64,000 bases of DNA from Mycolicibacterium chubuense NBB4 (GTDB lineage Bacteria; Actinomycetota; Actinomycetes; Mycobacteriales; Mycobacteriaceae): assembly GCF_000266905.1 (NCBI RefSeq), contig NC_018027.1, forward strand, positions 4,960,001 through 5,024,000, read 5' to 3'. Shown here in pieces: positions 11,604-21,700 of the stretch. Position 1 is the first letter of the stretch; the number at the start of each line of letters is the position of its first letter. The translations under genes were made by a program, and so were the position numbers. A model generated the notes under the pieces. The model was given only the letters and a program-made list of their open reading frames with translations. It was not told the origin of the DNA and searched no databases.

Positions 11604-12556
11604 ACCGGTTCCCGGTAGAGCATCAGGACGCCCTTGCGGCGGCCGGCGAACAACCGCTGCCCGGGGTGCGCGCTTCCCACAGCGACGCCGCCCTGGCCCC
11701 GCCACGCGATGACCAGGGCGTCCACGGCGCGGATCTGCTTGTCGGTCAGGCCGGTTGCCCCGCCGGCGAGCAGCCAGCCCCTGATCACCCGGCGCCGGAG
11801 CGCCGGCGGCAACGGCGCGAGCGTCGCCGGCTGCAGTCCTGCGCCCGCGCCGGCCAGGAACTCCTCGGCCATAGCGTCGAGGGTGTCGGTGTCCTCCCGC
11901 AGCGCGGTCGCGGTGCGGGCCAGCGCCTCGGCCACCCCGCCGCCGAGCACGTCCTCGAGCAGCGGCAGCACCTCGGTGCGCAGCCGGGCCCTGGTGTAGC
12001 GCGGGTCGGTGTTGTGCGGGTCCTGCCAAGCGGTCAGGCCCAACTCGCCGCAGGCGGCGTGGGTGAGCGCGCGCCGCACCCCGAGCAGCGGCCGGTACCA
12101 CGGCGGATCGACGGGTCGCATGCCGGCGATCGAGCGCGCTCCCGAACCGCGGCCCAGCCCCAGCAGCACCGTCTCGGCCTGATCGTCGAGCGTGTGCGCC
12201 AGCAGCACCGGCACGCCCCCGCGCGCCTGCTCGAGGGCCCGGTACCGCGCGGTGCGGGCAGCAGCCTCCGGGCCGCCCTCGGCGCCCACCTGGACGCGAA
12301 TTACTTGCACCGCAACGCATCCCACCGCGAGAGCGTGCTCGCGCGCGGCGGCGGCCACTGCTGCCGAACCGGGCTGCAGGCCGTGGTCGACGATCAGCGC
12401 GGTGGTCGGCAGTACAGTCGCGGCGACGGCCGCGAGCGCGAGCGAATCGGGACCGCCCGACAGCGCGACACACCACCGGTCGTCGCGGAGGTCGTGGTCG
12501 CCGACGAAACGGGTCACCGCGGCGCGCAGCTGCGCTACAGCACCCGGTCGATCCAT
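11600..12556 (-). CDS. tilS: tRNA(Ile)-lysidine synthase
   Basis: 318 residues, the short actinobacterial form. TilS modifies the wobble cytidine of the minor tRNA-Ile (CAU) to lysidine so that it reads AUA; it is essential in most bacteria. The N-type ATP pyrophosphatase loop [12 protein letters not shown] is at about residues 29-40 and DHGLQPGS at about 56. It is coupled to hpt by overlap, and its start lies inside the end of the metalloprotease gene. Confidence 0.94.
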   Translation of the reverse strand: MDRPGAVAQLRAAVTRFVGDHDLRDDRWCVALSGGPDSLALAAVAATVLPTTALIVDHGLQPGSAAVAAAAREHALAVGCVAVQVIRVQVGAEGGPEAAARTARYRALEQARGGVPVLLAHTLDDQAETVLLGLGRGSGARSIAGMRPVDPPWYRPLLGVRRALTHAACGELGLTAWQDPHNTDPRYTRARLRTEVLPLLEDVLGGGVAEALARTATALREDTDTLDAMAEEFLAGAGAGLQPATLAPLPPALRRRVIRGWLLAGGATGLTDKQIRAVDALVIAWRGQGGVAVGSAHPGQRLFAGRRKGVLMLYREPV

Positions 12557-13599
12557 CGCTGCGGCTCGTCGATCTCGTGGGGCAGCGGCAGCGTCTCGGG
12601 ACTGGTCCAGATCGCGTTGAAGCGCGCCATGCCGACCTTGGTCACCACGTCGTCGACGAATGCCTTGCCCCGGGTGTACTGCGCCATCTTCGCGTCGATA
12701 CCGAGCAGTGCACGCAGAAGTCGTTGCAGCGGAGGCTGTTTGCGCTGCCTGCGCTGGTCGAACCGGTGCCGGATGGTGGCCACCGACGGCACGACCGCCG
12801 GCCCGACGGCATCCATCACGTGGTCGGCGTGTCCTTCCAGCAGAGTGCCGAGCACGAGCAGGCGGTCGAGCGCCTCGCGCTGCGGCTCGGACTGCACCGC
12901 CCGCAGCAGCCCCAGCACTCCCGTCGAATTCGGTTCGGACGCTTCGTCATCGGCGTGCTTTCGCCGGTCGCGCACGTACTCCGCGAGCCGGCCCGCAACG
13001 TGCGTGACGTCGTCAGCCACGTCCTCGGTCAGTACGGCCAGCGCACCGGACATGTGGCCGGCCAGCCAGGGATTGGCGCGGAACTGCACCCTGTGGGTGA
13101 CCTCGTGCAGGCACACCCACATGCGGAAGTCGGCCGGCGCCACGTGCAATTGGCGCTCGACCGCGATCACGTTGGGATACACCAGGAGAAGCTCACCGCC
13201 GCCGACGGCGAACGGGTCGTACTGCCCAAGGATGCCCGAGGACACGAACGCCAGGACCGCACCGGTCTGGGCGCCGGCGATCCGGCCGCTGATGACTCCG
13301 GGCCTGCCCTCGCCGTCGCCGCCCGTCATCGCCCGCATCGACTGCGCGGCGGCACGAATCCAGTCCGGACGGTTGAGGATTCGCGCCTCGGGGATCTCGC
13401 CGCCTTCACTGAGCCCGGTCACCTCGCGCACCGGAATCTCCGCGGCGCGGGCCGCTTCGGTCAGCTGATCGATCGCCTGGTTGCGCGTGTAGTCGGTGGC
13501 GGGTGGTTCGGGCCGGGCCAGCTTGCCTCCGACCGTGGCGGCCAGGTTCCAGTCGACCGCACGGCCGACGGAGAAGCTGGACTTCGCGGCCGGGCTCAT
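12535..13599 (-). CDS. Zinc-dependent metalloprotease-like protein (DUF2342 family)
   Basis: 354 residues if begun at the ATG at 13599, which overlaps the dacB stop as ATGA; an earlier ATG at 13614 is in frame. It carries a metalloprotease-type HEVTH motif (about residue 165) with downstream acidic residues, as in the family annotated as a zinc-dependent metalloprotease or F420-biosynthesis-associated protein. It corresponds to Rv3626c. It has no signal peptide, so it should be cytoplasmic. The natural substrate is unknown. Confidence 0.85.
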   Translation of the reverse strand: MSPAAKSSFSVGRAVDWNLAATVGGKLARPEPPATDYTRNQAIDQLTEAARAAEIPVREVTGLSEGGEIPEARILNRPDWIRAAAQSMRAMTGGDGEGRPGVISGRIAGAQTGAVLAFVSSGILGQYDPFAVGGGELLLVYPNVIAVERQLHVAPADFRMWVCLHEVTHRVQFRANPWLAGHMSGALAVLTEDVADDVTHVAGRLAEYVRDRRKHADDEASEPNSTGVLGLLRAVQSEPQREALDRLLVLGTLLEGHADHVMDAVGPAVVPSVATIRHRFDQRRQRKQPPLQRLLRALLGIDAKMAQYTRGKAFVDDVVTKVGMARFNAIWTSPETLPLPHEIDEPQRWIDRVL

Positions 13600-14969
13600 G
13601 TGCGGCATCCGCACGAGCGCAGCGTCGCGGCGACGGCATCGAGCGCGGTGCGTCCCGACGGGCCCGCCTCGTTGGAGAGCAACGCGAACGTCAGGACGCG
13701 TCCGCTCGCGTCGGTCACGACACCGGCCAGCGAGTTGGTGGCGGTCAGCGATCCGGTTTTGGCGCGCAGGAACCCGAGGGCGGCGCGCCCGGCGGCGGTG
13801 TCGAGGTAGCGGTTCGACAGCGTGCCGCTGCCGCCCGCGATGGGCAGCAGGTCGACCAGTGGGCGCAACTTGGGTTCCGTGTCGCCGGCGGCGGCGTTGA
13901 CCACCCCGTCGAGCGTCAAGGCGGTCAACCGGTCGTCGACCGATAGCCCGCTCGAATCCACCAGGTGCACTCCCCCAGTGTCGATGTCCGCCCTCTCCAG
14001 GGCATTGAGCACCGCGCCGACGGCACCGTCGAAACTCTGCGGCCGGTGCAGCGCCGCGGCCACCTGACGGCCGGTCGACTCGGCCATCACGTTGTCGGAC
14101 GCGTTCATCAGGTCTCGCAACCGCTCCATCAACGGCGGGGACTGCACAGACGCAATCTCCTTGCCCGTGGCCGCCGACGGCAGCACGGTGACCGTCGCCG
14201 GATCGACGTGCAACGCCACCGCCAGCGCACGGCCGGCGTCCAGGGCGGGCGTCCGCGAGCGCGCGGAGTCCACGCTGACCGGCTGGGTGCGGCCACCGTC
14301 GAGCATCACCGACTCCATCGGAGCGATGTCCCCGCCGTCGATGTCCAGCGGATCCCAGCCGGGAGCCATCGTCGGACCGCTGTAAGCGCTGACGTCGACC
14401 TGCACGGTACGGACGGCCACCCCGCTGCGCCGCACCTGGTCGGCGAGGTCGACGATGCGCGCGGCGTCGCGATACCAGGTGTCCTGGCCCCGGGGCGCGG
14501 CCGACAGCGTGGGATCACCGCCCCCGACCAGCACGACCACCCCCGGGGAGGTGGACAGCACGCGCGTCGTCAACCGGGCGTCACGGTCGAGGGTGAGCAG
14601 CGCCGCGGCGGTGGTCAGGACCTTGTTGACCGATGCGGGCTGCATCGGTACGTGCGCGCCCTGGGCCCACAGTTCCTGGCCGCTGAACGCGTCGGTGACG
14701 CGGCCGGTGAACTTGCCGAGGTTCGGGTCGGCCAGCGCGGGCGCCAGCGCGGCGGCCAGCCCGGCGGGCGTGGGCTCGTCGGCGGTGTCGGAGACCGGCA
14801 CAACGCCCGGCCTGGCGGTGGCCGGTGCGGGTGCGGGTTCGACGGCGACCTTCTGCGGCGTCGGCCGGTTGGCCAGCAGCGCGGCCGCCGTCACGACAGC
14901 CGCGATCACCAGCACAACCACCACCCCGACCACCGCGTAGGTGGATCGCCGCCACCGAGTGGGCCGCAA
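13596..14969 (-). CDS. dacB: D-alanyl-D-alanine carboxypeptidase/endopeptidase (PBP4, S13 family)
   Basis: 457 residues from a TTG at 14969 with AGGAG about 6 bases upstream; this puts a membrane or signal segment ([20 protein letters not shown]) near the N-terminus. The penicillin-binding motifs are all visible: SxxK in PASVNKVL, SxN in ASDNVMAE and KTG in AKTGSLTA. The enzyme trims peptidoglycan stem peptides and cross-links outside the membrane. It corresponds to Rv3627c and diverges from ppa. Confidence 0.93.
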   Translation of the reverse strand: MRPTRWRRSTYAVVGVVVVLVIAAVVTAAALLANRPTPQKVAVEPAPAPATARPGVVPVSDTADEPTPAGLAAALAPALADPNLGKFTGRVTDAFSGQELWAQGAHVPMQPASVNKVLTTAAALLTLDRDARLTTRVLSTSPGVVVLVGGGDPTLSAAPRGQDTWYRDAARIVDLADQVRRSGVAVRTVQVDVSAYSGPTMAPGWDPLDIDGGDIAPMESVMLDGGRTQPVSVDSARSRTPALDAGRALAVALHVDPATVTVLPSAATGKEIASVQSPPLMERLRDLMNASDNVMAESTGRQVAAALHRPQSFDGAVGAVLNALERADIDTGGVHLVDSSGLSVDDRLTALTLDGVVNAAAGDTEPKLRPLVDLLPIAGGSGTLSNRYLDTAAGRAALGFLRAKTGSLTATNSLAGVVTDASGRVLTFALLSNEAGPSGRTALDAVAATLRSCGCRT

Positions 14970-15101
14970 ACGCTTCTCCTGCCCTCGACCGACAACCCGA
15001 GCCAGGTCTGTAGTGCAGGGTATCGCTCGTTTAGTGTTGAGCCGCGTCGCCGGCGGGCGGCCCCAGGTCAGCACACATTCGACACATTAGGAGACGCGGC
15101 G

Positions 15102-15590
15102 GTGCAGTTCGACGTCCTCATCGAGATCCCGAAGGGTTCCCGCAACAAGTACGAGGTGGACCACGAGACCGGCAGGGTGAAGCTGGACCGGTATCTGTTC
15201 ACCGCATTCGGTTACCCGGCCGACTACGGCTACATCGAGGACACCCTCGGCGAGGACGGCGACCCGCTGGACGCGCTGGTGCTGCTGCCCGAGCCGGTGT
15301 TCCCCGGGTGCATCGTCGAGGCCCGCCCGGTCGGGATGTTCCAGATGACCGACGAGCAGGGCGGCGACGACAAGGTGTTGTGCGTGCTCGCCGACGACCC
15401 GCGGTGGGAGCACGTCAGAGACCTCTCCGACATCTCGGACTTCGAGCTCGACGGCATCAGGCACTTCTTCGTGCACTACAAGGACCTCGAGCCGGGCAAG
15501 TTCGTCAAGGCGGCCGACTGGGTGGGCCGCGAGGCGGCCGAGGCCGAGGTGAAGCGCTCGATCGAACGGTTCAAGTCCGCGGGTCACTGA
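15102..15590 (+). CDS. ppa: Inorganic pyrophosphatase (family I)
   Basis: 162 residues from the GTG at 15102, with AGGAG at 15089-15093. It hydrolyses pyrophosphate to drive biosynthetic reactions. Family I signature [11 protein letters not shown] (about residues 52-62) supplies the metal-binding aspartates; [15 protein letters not shown] and KDLEPGK segments fit as well. It corresponds to Rv3628 and diverges from dacB. Confidence 0.97.
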   Translation: MQFDVLIEIPKGSRNKYEVDHETGRVKLDRYLFTAFGYPADYGYIEDTLGEDGDPLDALVLLPEPVFPGCIVEARPVGMFQMTDEQGGDDKVLCVLADDPRWEHVRDLSDISDFELDGIRHFFVHYKDLEPGKFVKAADWVGREAAEAEVKRSIERFKSAGH

Positions 15591-15607
15591 GGACGACGAT
15601 CAAGCGG

Positions 15608-15638
15608 CGTGGGGGTACCGCCCGCTTGCGGGGGAGAG
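15608..15638. repeat. Short GC hairpin after ppa
   Basis: About 18 bases after the ppa stop lies a G-rich run followed by CCCGC-TT-GCGGG (15621-15632). There is no T-tract, so it is not a classical terminator. From memory, similar motifs recur between genes in fast-growing mycobacteria, so it may be a small extragenic repeat as well as a 3' end of ppa mRNA. Confidence 0.35.
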
Positions 15639-15742
15639 TCCGAACGTCAAACACTGACACTGAGCACCAGGCCGCGGCCAGAATTTGCGTGGCCGTAACA
15701 CGGCGTAACGCCGGCGTGCTCTGCGCGTCCGATCATGACGGT

Positions 15743-16264
15743 GTGTTCCTGCATCAAGGTATCGGCCTGCAGGCATTCAACGCGATGCCGATGCGGCGGG
15801 CCGTGCACGCGGTCTACGAGTGCTGCTACAGCGTGCCGCTGGCGGCCGACCTGGCCCGCGCCCGCCCGTTCGAGAGTCACGATGCGCTGTTCCGCCTCGC
15901 CGACTCGCTGCTGTTCGGACTCGGCGAGCAGTCGATCGACTCGATCCTGCAGGCCTACCCGGACGTCGGCCGTCGGCCGGGCAGCGAGAAGTCGCAGGCC
16001 GAGCAGTGCGCTATCGCCGACGAGCGACCGGAGGTGATGGCCGAACTCGGCGGGGCGTCGAAGGCCTACCTCGAGCACTTCGGGTTCGGCTTCGTGATGT
16101 TCGTCAACGGCTACCGTGCCGACGACGTCCTGGCCACGATGCGCGACCGCCTCCACAACGACTACGAGACGGAACGCAAGATCGTCCGCAACGAACTGGC
16201 CCGCATCAACCGCACCCGGCTCGAACGGATGCTCGGCCCCGAGGGTGGTTACGACAACTGGTGA
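15743..16264 (+). CDS. uraD: OHCU decarboxylase (2-oxo-4-hydroxy-4-carboxy-5-ureidoimidazoline decarboxylase)
   Basis: 173 residues from a GTG at 15743. The N-terminal block LHQGIGLQAFNAMP and the segment ALFRLADSLLFGLGE, followed by HFGFGFVMFVNG and the C-terminal pattern ELARINRTRL, fit the UraD family. That enzyme acts after urate oxidation and releases (S)-allantoin. No urate oxidase or transthyretin-like hydrolase is adjacent, so the pathway role is inferred from family alone. Confidence 0.8.
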   Translation: MFLHQGIGLQAFNAMPMRRAVHAVYECCYSVPLAADLARARPFESHDALFRLADSLLFGLGEQSIDSILQAYPDVGRRPGSEKSQAEQCAIADERPEVMAELGGASKAYLEHFGFGFVMFVNGYRADDVLATMRDRLHNDYETERKIVRNELARINRTRLERMLGPEGGYDNW

Positions 16265-16292
16265 GCCGCCGGGGGTCGCATAGGCTTCCCCG

Positions 16293-17462
16293 GTGAGCGT
16301 GAACGACGTGGTGCACGGCCATTGCGACGCCCGCTTCGAACGCCTCGCCGACGCGCTGGCCGAGGAACTGGCCGCCGGTGAGGAACTGGGCGCCTCGATC
16401 GCCGTGGACATCGGCGGCGAACTGGTGGCCGACATCTGGGGCGGATCCGCCGACCGCGCGAAGACCCGACCGTGGCAGCGGGACACGATCGTCAACGTCT
16501 GGTCGTGCACCAAGACGCTCACCGCGATGGCCGCGCTGATCCTCGTCGACCGCGGCGCGCTGGACCCGTTCGCGCCGGTCGCGGACTACTGGCCGGAGTT
16601 CGCCGCGAACGGCAAGCGGCACATCGAGGTGCGTCATCTGCTGTCGCACACCTCGGGTGTGTCGGGGTGGCAGACGCCGTTTCCCGTCGAGCGCATCTAC
16701 GACTGGGCCGCGGCGACCGCACACCTCGCCCGTCAGCAGCCGTGGTGGGAACCGGGCACCGCGTCGGGGTACCACGCGATGAACTACGGCCACCTCGTCG
16801 GCGAGGTCGTCCGGCGGATCACCGGCAAGTCGCTGAAAGAGGTTGTCCGCGAAGAGATCTCCGAGCCCCTCGGCGCCGACGTGCAGATCGGGGCGCGCAC
16901 CGAGGACTTCGGCCGCATCGCAGAACTGGTCGCGCCGCCGGCGCGCGATCTGCACCTCGACCGGCTGCCGCCCGACCACCCGGCGGTGCTCACGTTCGCG
17001 GCGTTCCCACCCGGCGCCTACGGCGTCGCCGTCGCGGAGACGCCGCAGTGGCGGCAGGCCGACATCGGCGGCGCCAACGGCCACGGCAACGCGCGCGGCC
17101 TGGTCCGCGCGCTGACGCCGATTTCCCTCGGCGGCAGCGCGTTCGGCGTCGACCTGTTGTCACCCGAGACGGTCGAGCTGATCTTCACCGAGCAGTCCAA
17201 CGGGGTCGACCAGGTGCTGTTCGAACCGCTGCGGTTCGGGATCGGCTTCGGTCTGCCCACCCCGCGCAGCGTGCCCGCGGTCCCCGACGGCAGGGTCTGC
17301 TGGTGGGGCGGCTGGGGCGGCTCGCTGGTCGTGATGGACCTCGACCGGCGCGCCACCTTCGCCTACGTGATGAACAAGATGGGTCCGGGCACGACCGGCA
17401 ATGCCCGCACGAACCGCTACGCGCGGCTGGTGAACGCGGCGCTCGAGGACGCGCGGGCCTGA
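16293..17462 (+). CDS. Serine hydrolase of the beta-lactamase (class C / esterase) family
   Basis: 389 residues, no clear signal peptide, so probably cytoplasmic. The SxxK motif is SCTKT (about residues 71-75), the catalytic tyrosine lies in YHAMNYGHLVG (about 160) and a C-terminal WWGGWGGS stretch replaces the KTG-like motif, as in EstB-type esterases. Mycobacteria have many such LipE/EstB-like proteins acting on esters. Substrate is unknown. It follows uraD by 28 bases and could be cotranscribed. Confidence 0.85.
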   Translation: MSVNDVVHGHCDARFERLADALAEELAAGEELGASIAVDIGGELVADIWGGSADRAKTRPWQRDTIVNVWSCTKTLTAMAALILVDRGALDPFAPVADYWPEFAANGKRHIEVRHLLSHTSGVSGWQTPFPVERIYDWAAATAHLARQQPWWEPGTASGYHAMNYGHLVGEVVRRITGKSLKEVVREEISEPLGADVQIGARTEDFGRIAELVAPPARDLHLDRLPPDHPAVLTFAAFPPGAYGVAVAETPQWRQADIGGANGHGNARGLVRALTPISLGGSAFGVDLLSPETVELIFTEQSNGVDQVLFEPLRFGIGFGLPTPRSVPAVPDGRVCWWGGWGGSLVVMDLDRRATFAYVMNKMGPGTTGNARTNRYARLVNAALEDARA

Positions 17463-17469
17463 CCGCGCG

Positions 17470-18501
17470 TCAGCGGGTGGAATCCGTCTGCGGGTCCGGG
17501 GCCGGATCGGCGCTCTCCGGCTCCTCGTCGTTCTTGCGCACGTCGTGCACCCGCGTCTTGTACAGGCTGGCGACGGTGGTGATGAACAGCGTGACGACGA
17601 TGACGCCGAGACTCAGCAGCGTCGGGATCTCCGGGACCGCGACGGGCTCGCCGCCGTTGATGAACGGCACTTCGTTCTCGTGCAGCGCATGCAGCAGCAG
17701 CTTCACGCCGATGAAAGCCAGGACGAACGCGAGACCCTGCGACAGGTACACCAGCCGCTTGAGCATGTCGCCGAGCAGGAAGTACAGCTGGCGCAGGCCC
17801 ATCAACGCGAACACGTTGGCGGTGAACACCAGGTAGGGCTCCTGGGTCAGGCCGTAGATCGCCGGGATCGAGTCCAGCGCGAAGATCAGGTCGGTGGTAC
17901 CCAGCGCGACGATCACCAGGAACATCGGCGTCATGAGTCGCGAGCCGTTCTCCTTCACCCACAGCTTGACGCCGTCCCAGTTGTCGGTGAACTTCAGCCG
18001 CTTCTGGGCGAAGCGCACCACCGCGTTGTCACCGTCGTCGTCGTGGTCGCTGTCGCGGACCAGCTTGAGCGCGGTGTAGACCAGGAACGCGCCGAAGATG
18101 TAGAAGACCCACGAGAACTGCTCGATGGCCACGGCGCCCAGCGCGATGAAGATGCCGCGGAAGATCAGCGCCAGGATGATGCCGACCAGCAGCGCCTGCT
18201 GCTGGTACACCCTCGGCACCTTGAAGCTGGCCATGATGATCAAGAAGATGAACAGGTTGTCCACCGACAGGCTGTACTCGGTGAGCCACCCGGCGAAGAA
18301 CTCGACGCCGTACTGGTGGCCGTGGAAGAACAGCGTCCACAACCCGAACGCCACCGCCAGGCCGATGTAGACCGTCAGGGCGATACCCGTCTCGCGCTTG
18401 GACGGTTCGTGCGGGCGGCGCCCGATCACGACCACATCGAAGAGCAGGATGGCGATGGTCACGCTGAGCGTGATGCCCCACTCGAGTGCACTGACGTTCA
18501 T
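17470..18501 (-). CDS. TerC/Alx-family membrane protein (probable manganese exporter)
   Basis: 343 residues with about nine membrane helices. The TerC signature acidic residues are visible in SLSVDNLFIFLIIM (about residue 80) and LIFALDSIPAIYGLTQ (about 200), followed by FALMGLRQLYFLLGDML. The C-terminus is acidic and cytoplasmic. E. coli Alx and B. subtilis YkoY relatives are linked to manganese export or metallation of exported proteins. A manganese-type riboswitch immediately upstream supports that role. Confidence 0.9.
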   Translation of the reverse strand: MNVSALEWGITLSVTIAILLFDVVVIGRRPHEPSKRETGIALTVYIGLAVAFGLWTLFFHGHQYGVEFFAGWLTEYSLSVDNLFIFLIIMASFKVPRVYQQQALLVGIILALIFRGIFIALGAVAIEQFSWVFYIFGAFLVYTALKLVRDSDHDDDGDNAVVRFAQKRLKFTDNWDGVKLWVKENGSRLMTPMFLVIVALGTTDLIFALDSIPAIYGLTQEPYLVFTANVFALMGLRQLYFLLGDMLKRLVYLSQGLAFVLAFIGVKLLLHALHENEVPFINGGEPVAVPEIPTLLSLGVIVVTLFITTVASLYKTRVHDVRKNDEEPESADPAPDPQTDSTR

Positions 18502-18504
18502 CGA

Positions 18505-18642
18505 ACCTCCGGTCGTCGTTCAACGCCGGAGGTCTCTTCCACCGCCGTCGACGAGTCTCGACGGTCGGCCCACGGCACCGGTGATCCGAGGCGGACGACG
18601 TGGTGACGACACCGTGGCGAAGGAATACTCCCCTCCAAGCCG
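18505..18642 (-). promoter_or_regulatory. yybP-ykoY-type manganese riboswitch with Shine-Dalgarno switch
   Basis: Read on the minus strand, the terC leader contains GGAGGGGAGTATTCC (18636-18622), a conserved-looking GTCGTCA (about 18609-18603) and GGAAGAGACCTCC (18540-18528). These resemble the two conserved manganese-binding loops of the yybP-ykoY family (GGGGAGUA and AGACC). The terC Shine-Dalgarno GGAGGT, 3 bases before the ATG, lies in CCGGAGGT (18512-18505). That is an 8-bp perfect complement of ACCTCCGG (18533-18526), so the second strand of riboswitch stem P1 can pair either with P1 or with the Shine-Dalgarno. Metal-stabilised P1 should free it and turn terC on. Confidence 0.82.
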
Positions 18643-18727
18643 GCCATTCTGCCAGGCGGATGCCCGACACGCGAAACCAGACGCCCGACGGCACGAGCAG
18701 ACCCCGGGCGCTGAGTAGTTTGTACCC

Positions 18728-21700
18728 GTGACAGCAGCGGATCCAACCCCGCAGATCCCCGATCAGTACGTGCTGTCGTCGTCCGCGCCGCAGGCACGCA
18801 CCCTGATCGACATCCTCTACGAGACCGCGCGCCGCCACCCCGACGCGCCGGCCCTCGACGACGGCACCGTGCAGCTCACCTACGCCGAGCTGATCGCCGA
18901 CGTCGAGGACAGCGTCGCGTGGCTCGCCGCCCGCGGTATCGGCCGCGGCGACCGCATCGGCATCCGGATGCCGTCGGGCAGCTATGCCCTCTACGTCGCG
19001 ATCCTCGCGACGCTGGCGACCGGCGCCGCCTACGTCCCCGTCGACGCCGACGACCCGCCCGAACGCGCCGAACTGGTGTTCCACGAGGCCGGCGTCGTCG
19101 CGATCATCACCGAGCGCGGGCTGGTCCGCGGGCCGGGCTCCTCGCGGGGCTGGCGCGCGACGGCGCCGCTGAGCCGCGACGACGCGTGGATCATCTTCAC
19201 CTCCGGCTCGACCGGCACCCCGAAGGGCGTGGCCGTCACGCACCGCAGCGCCGCCGCGTTCGTCGACGCCGAGGCGCAGATCTTCGTGCGGGACGCTCCG
19301 CTCGGCCCCGGCGATCGGGTCCTCGCCGGGCTGTCCGTGGCGTTCGACGCGTCCTGCGAGGAGATGTGGCTGGCATGGCGGCACGGCGCCTGCCTGGTGC
19401 CCGCGCCGCGCTCGCTGGTGCGCAGCGGCATGGACCTGGGCCCCTGGCTGGTGTCCCGCGACATCACCGTCGTGTCCACGGTGCCCACGTTGGCGTCGCT
19501 GTGGCCGGCCGAGGCGCTGGAAGCGGTGCGACTGCTGATCTTCGGCGGCGAGGCGTGCCCGCCCGAGCTGGCCGGGCGGTTGGCCGTGGACGGGCGCGAA
19601 GTCTGGAACACCTACGGGCCCACCGAGGCGACCGTCGTGGCGTGCGCGGCGCGCCTGACCGGCTCGGGACCGGTGAGCATCGGGCTGCCGCTGCCGGGAT
19701 GGGACCTGGCCGTCGTCGACGGTCAGGGCGAACCCGTTGGCATGGGCGAGGTCGGCGAGTTGGTGATCGGCGGGGTCGGGCTGGCGCGCTACCTGGACCA
19801 GGACAAGGACGCCGAGAAGTACGCGGCCATGCCGTCCCTGGCGTGGAGCCGCGCCTACCGCAGCGGCGATCTCGTGCGCCTGGAGTTCGACGGGCTGTAC
19901 TTCGTCGGCCGCGCCGACGATCAGGTCAAGGTCGGCGGACGGCGGATCGAGCTCGGCGAGGTCGACACCGCGCTGGTGCACCTGCCGAACGTCACCGGCG
20001 GCGCGGCCGCCGTACGCCGCACGCCCAGCGGCACACCGCTGCTGGTGGGATACGTCGTCGTCGCTCCCGGTGCCGCGTTCGACGTCGCCGACGCCCGCGC
20101 CCGGCTGTCCGCGACGCTGCCCGCAGCGCTGGTGCCGCGGCTGGTGGTCGTCGACGAGCTGCCCACCCGCACGTCGGGCAAGGTCGATCGCGACGCGCTG
20201 CCGTGGCCGGTGCGCGGGAGCGGTGCCGACGAGGGCCACGGCACCGAGCTCGGCGGCACGCTGGGCTGGCTCGCCGGTCTGTGGCAGGAGGTGCTGGCCG
20301 CACCGGTCGACGGACCGGAGGCCGACTTCTTCGCCCTCGGCGGCGGTTCGCTGTCGGCCGCGCAGCTGGTCGCCGCGCTGCGCAAGCGCTATCCGCAGGT
20401 GACGGTCGCCGAGCTGTACGACCATCCGCGGCTGGGCTCGCTGGCCGGTTACCTCGACGAGCTCGCTCCGCCGCCGGAGGTGCAGACCCGCGACGTCACA
20501 CCGGTCCCCCGGCTCACCCAGGCGGTGCAGGTGGCGCTGACGGTGCCGCTGGCCGTGCTGACCGGGATCCAGTGGATCGTGTGGCTCGCGGTCGCCAACA
20601 ACCTCGCCGCGCAGATGCACCTGGTGCCGTGGGCGCGGCCGGTCAGCTGGTGGTGGATCCTCGCGGGCTTCCTCGTGTTCGTCTCGCCCCCGGGGCGGAT
20701 GGCCATCGCCGCGTTCGGCGCCCGGGTGCTTCTGGGCAACCTGGCGCCGGGCACCTATCGCCGCGGCGGCTCCGTGCACCTGCGGGTGTGGCTCGCCGAG
20801 CGGCTGGCCGCCGCCAGCGGCGCCGAGAACATGGCCGGAGCCCCGTGGCTGGTGTATTACGCACGCGCGCTGGGCAATTCAGTGGGCAGCGGAGTCGATC
20901 TGCACTCCGCGCCGCCGGTGACCGGCATGCTGACACTGGGACATCGCTGCTCGATCGAGCCCGAGGTCGACTTGAGCGGGCACTGGATCGACGGCGACTC
21001 CTTCCACGTCGGCCCGATCACGGTCGGCAACGACGCCACGGTCGGAGCGAGGACGACGCTGCTGCCCGGCGCGGTGGTCGGCAAGAACGCCGACGTGGCC
21101 CCCGGCTCCGGCGTGGTGGGCAAGGTCAAGAACGGCCAGTACTGGAAGGGCTCGCCGGCGGTGAAGTCCGGCAAGGCCAAACACCCGTGGCCGGATCACC
21201 GGCCGCCGCGGGCACCGCTGTGGGTGGCGGTGTTCGGGATCACGTCGCTGCTGCTGGGTGCGTTGCCGGTGACAGCGCTGGCGGCCGGCCTGGCGGTGAT
21301 CGGCTGGGGCGTGCGCGGCACCGCCTCGCTGAGCGCGGCGATCGTGCCCGCGCTGGTGTGGCTGGTGCCCGCGACGGCGGCCGCGGTGGCGGTGTACGCG
21401 GTGTTGACGGTGCTCGGTGTGCGGTTGCTCTCGATCGGGCTCGACGAGGGGTATCACCCCGTGCGCAGCCGCCCCGGCTGGCAGCTGTGGGCGACCGAAC
21501 GGCTGATGGACGCCGCCCGCAACTATCTGTTCCCGGTGTACGCCGGCCTGCTGACGCCGTGGTGGTTGCGGCTGCTGGGCGCGAAGGTCGGCCGCGGTAC
21601 CGAGATCTCGACCGCGCTGATGATCCCGAAGTTCACCGTCGTCGAGGACAGCGCGTTCCTCGCCGACGACACCATGGTCGCGTCCTACGAACTCGGCGGC

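Noticed and set aside
10998..12476. A single 492-residue minus-strand frame covering hpt and most of tilS
   Set aside because: Its first 290 residues are the shifted frame of tilS. The hpt protein begins at the GTG at 11603, overlapping the tilS stop.
15608..15638. A classical intrinsic terminator for ppa
   Set aside because: The hairpin has only 5 pairs with a 2-base loop and no T-run; kept only as a possible repeat.
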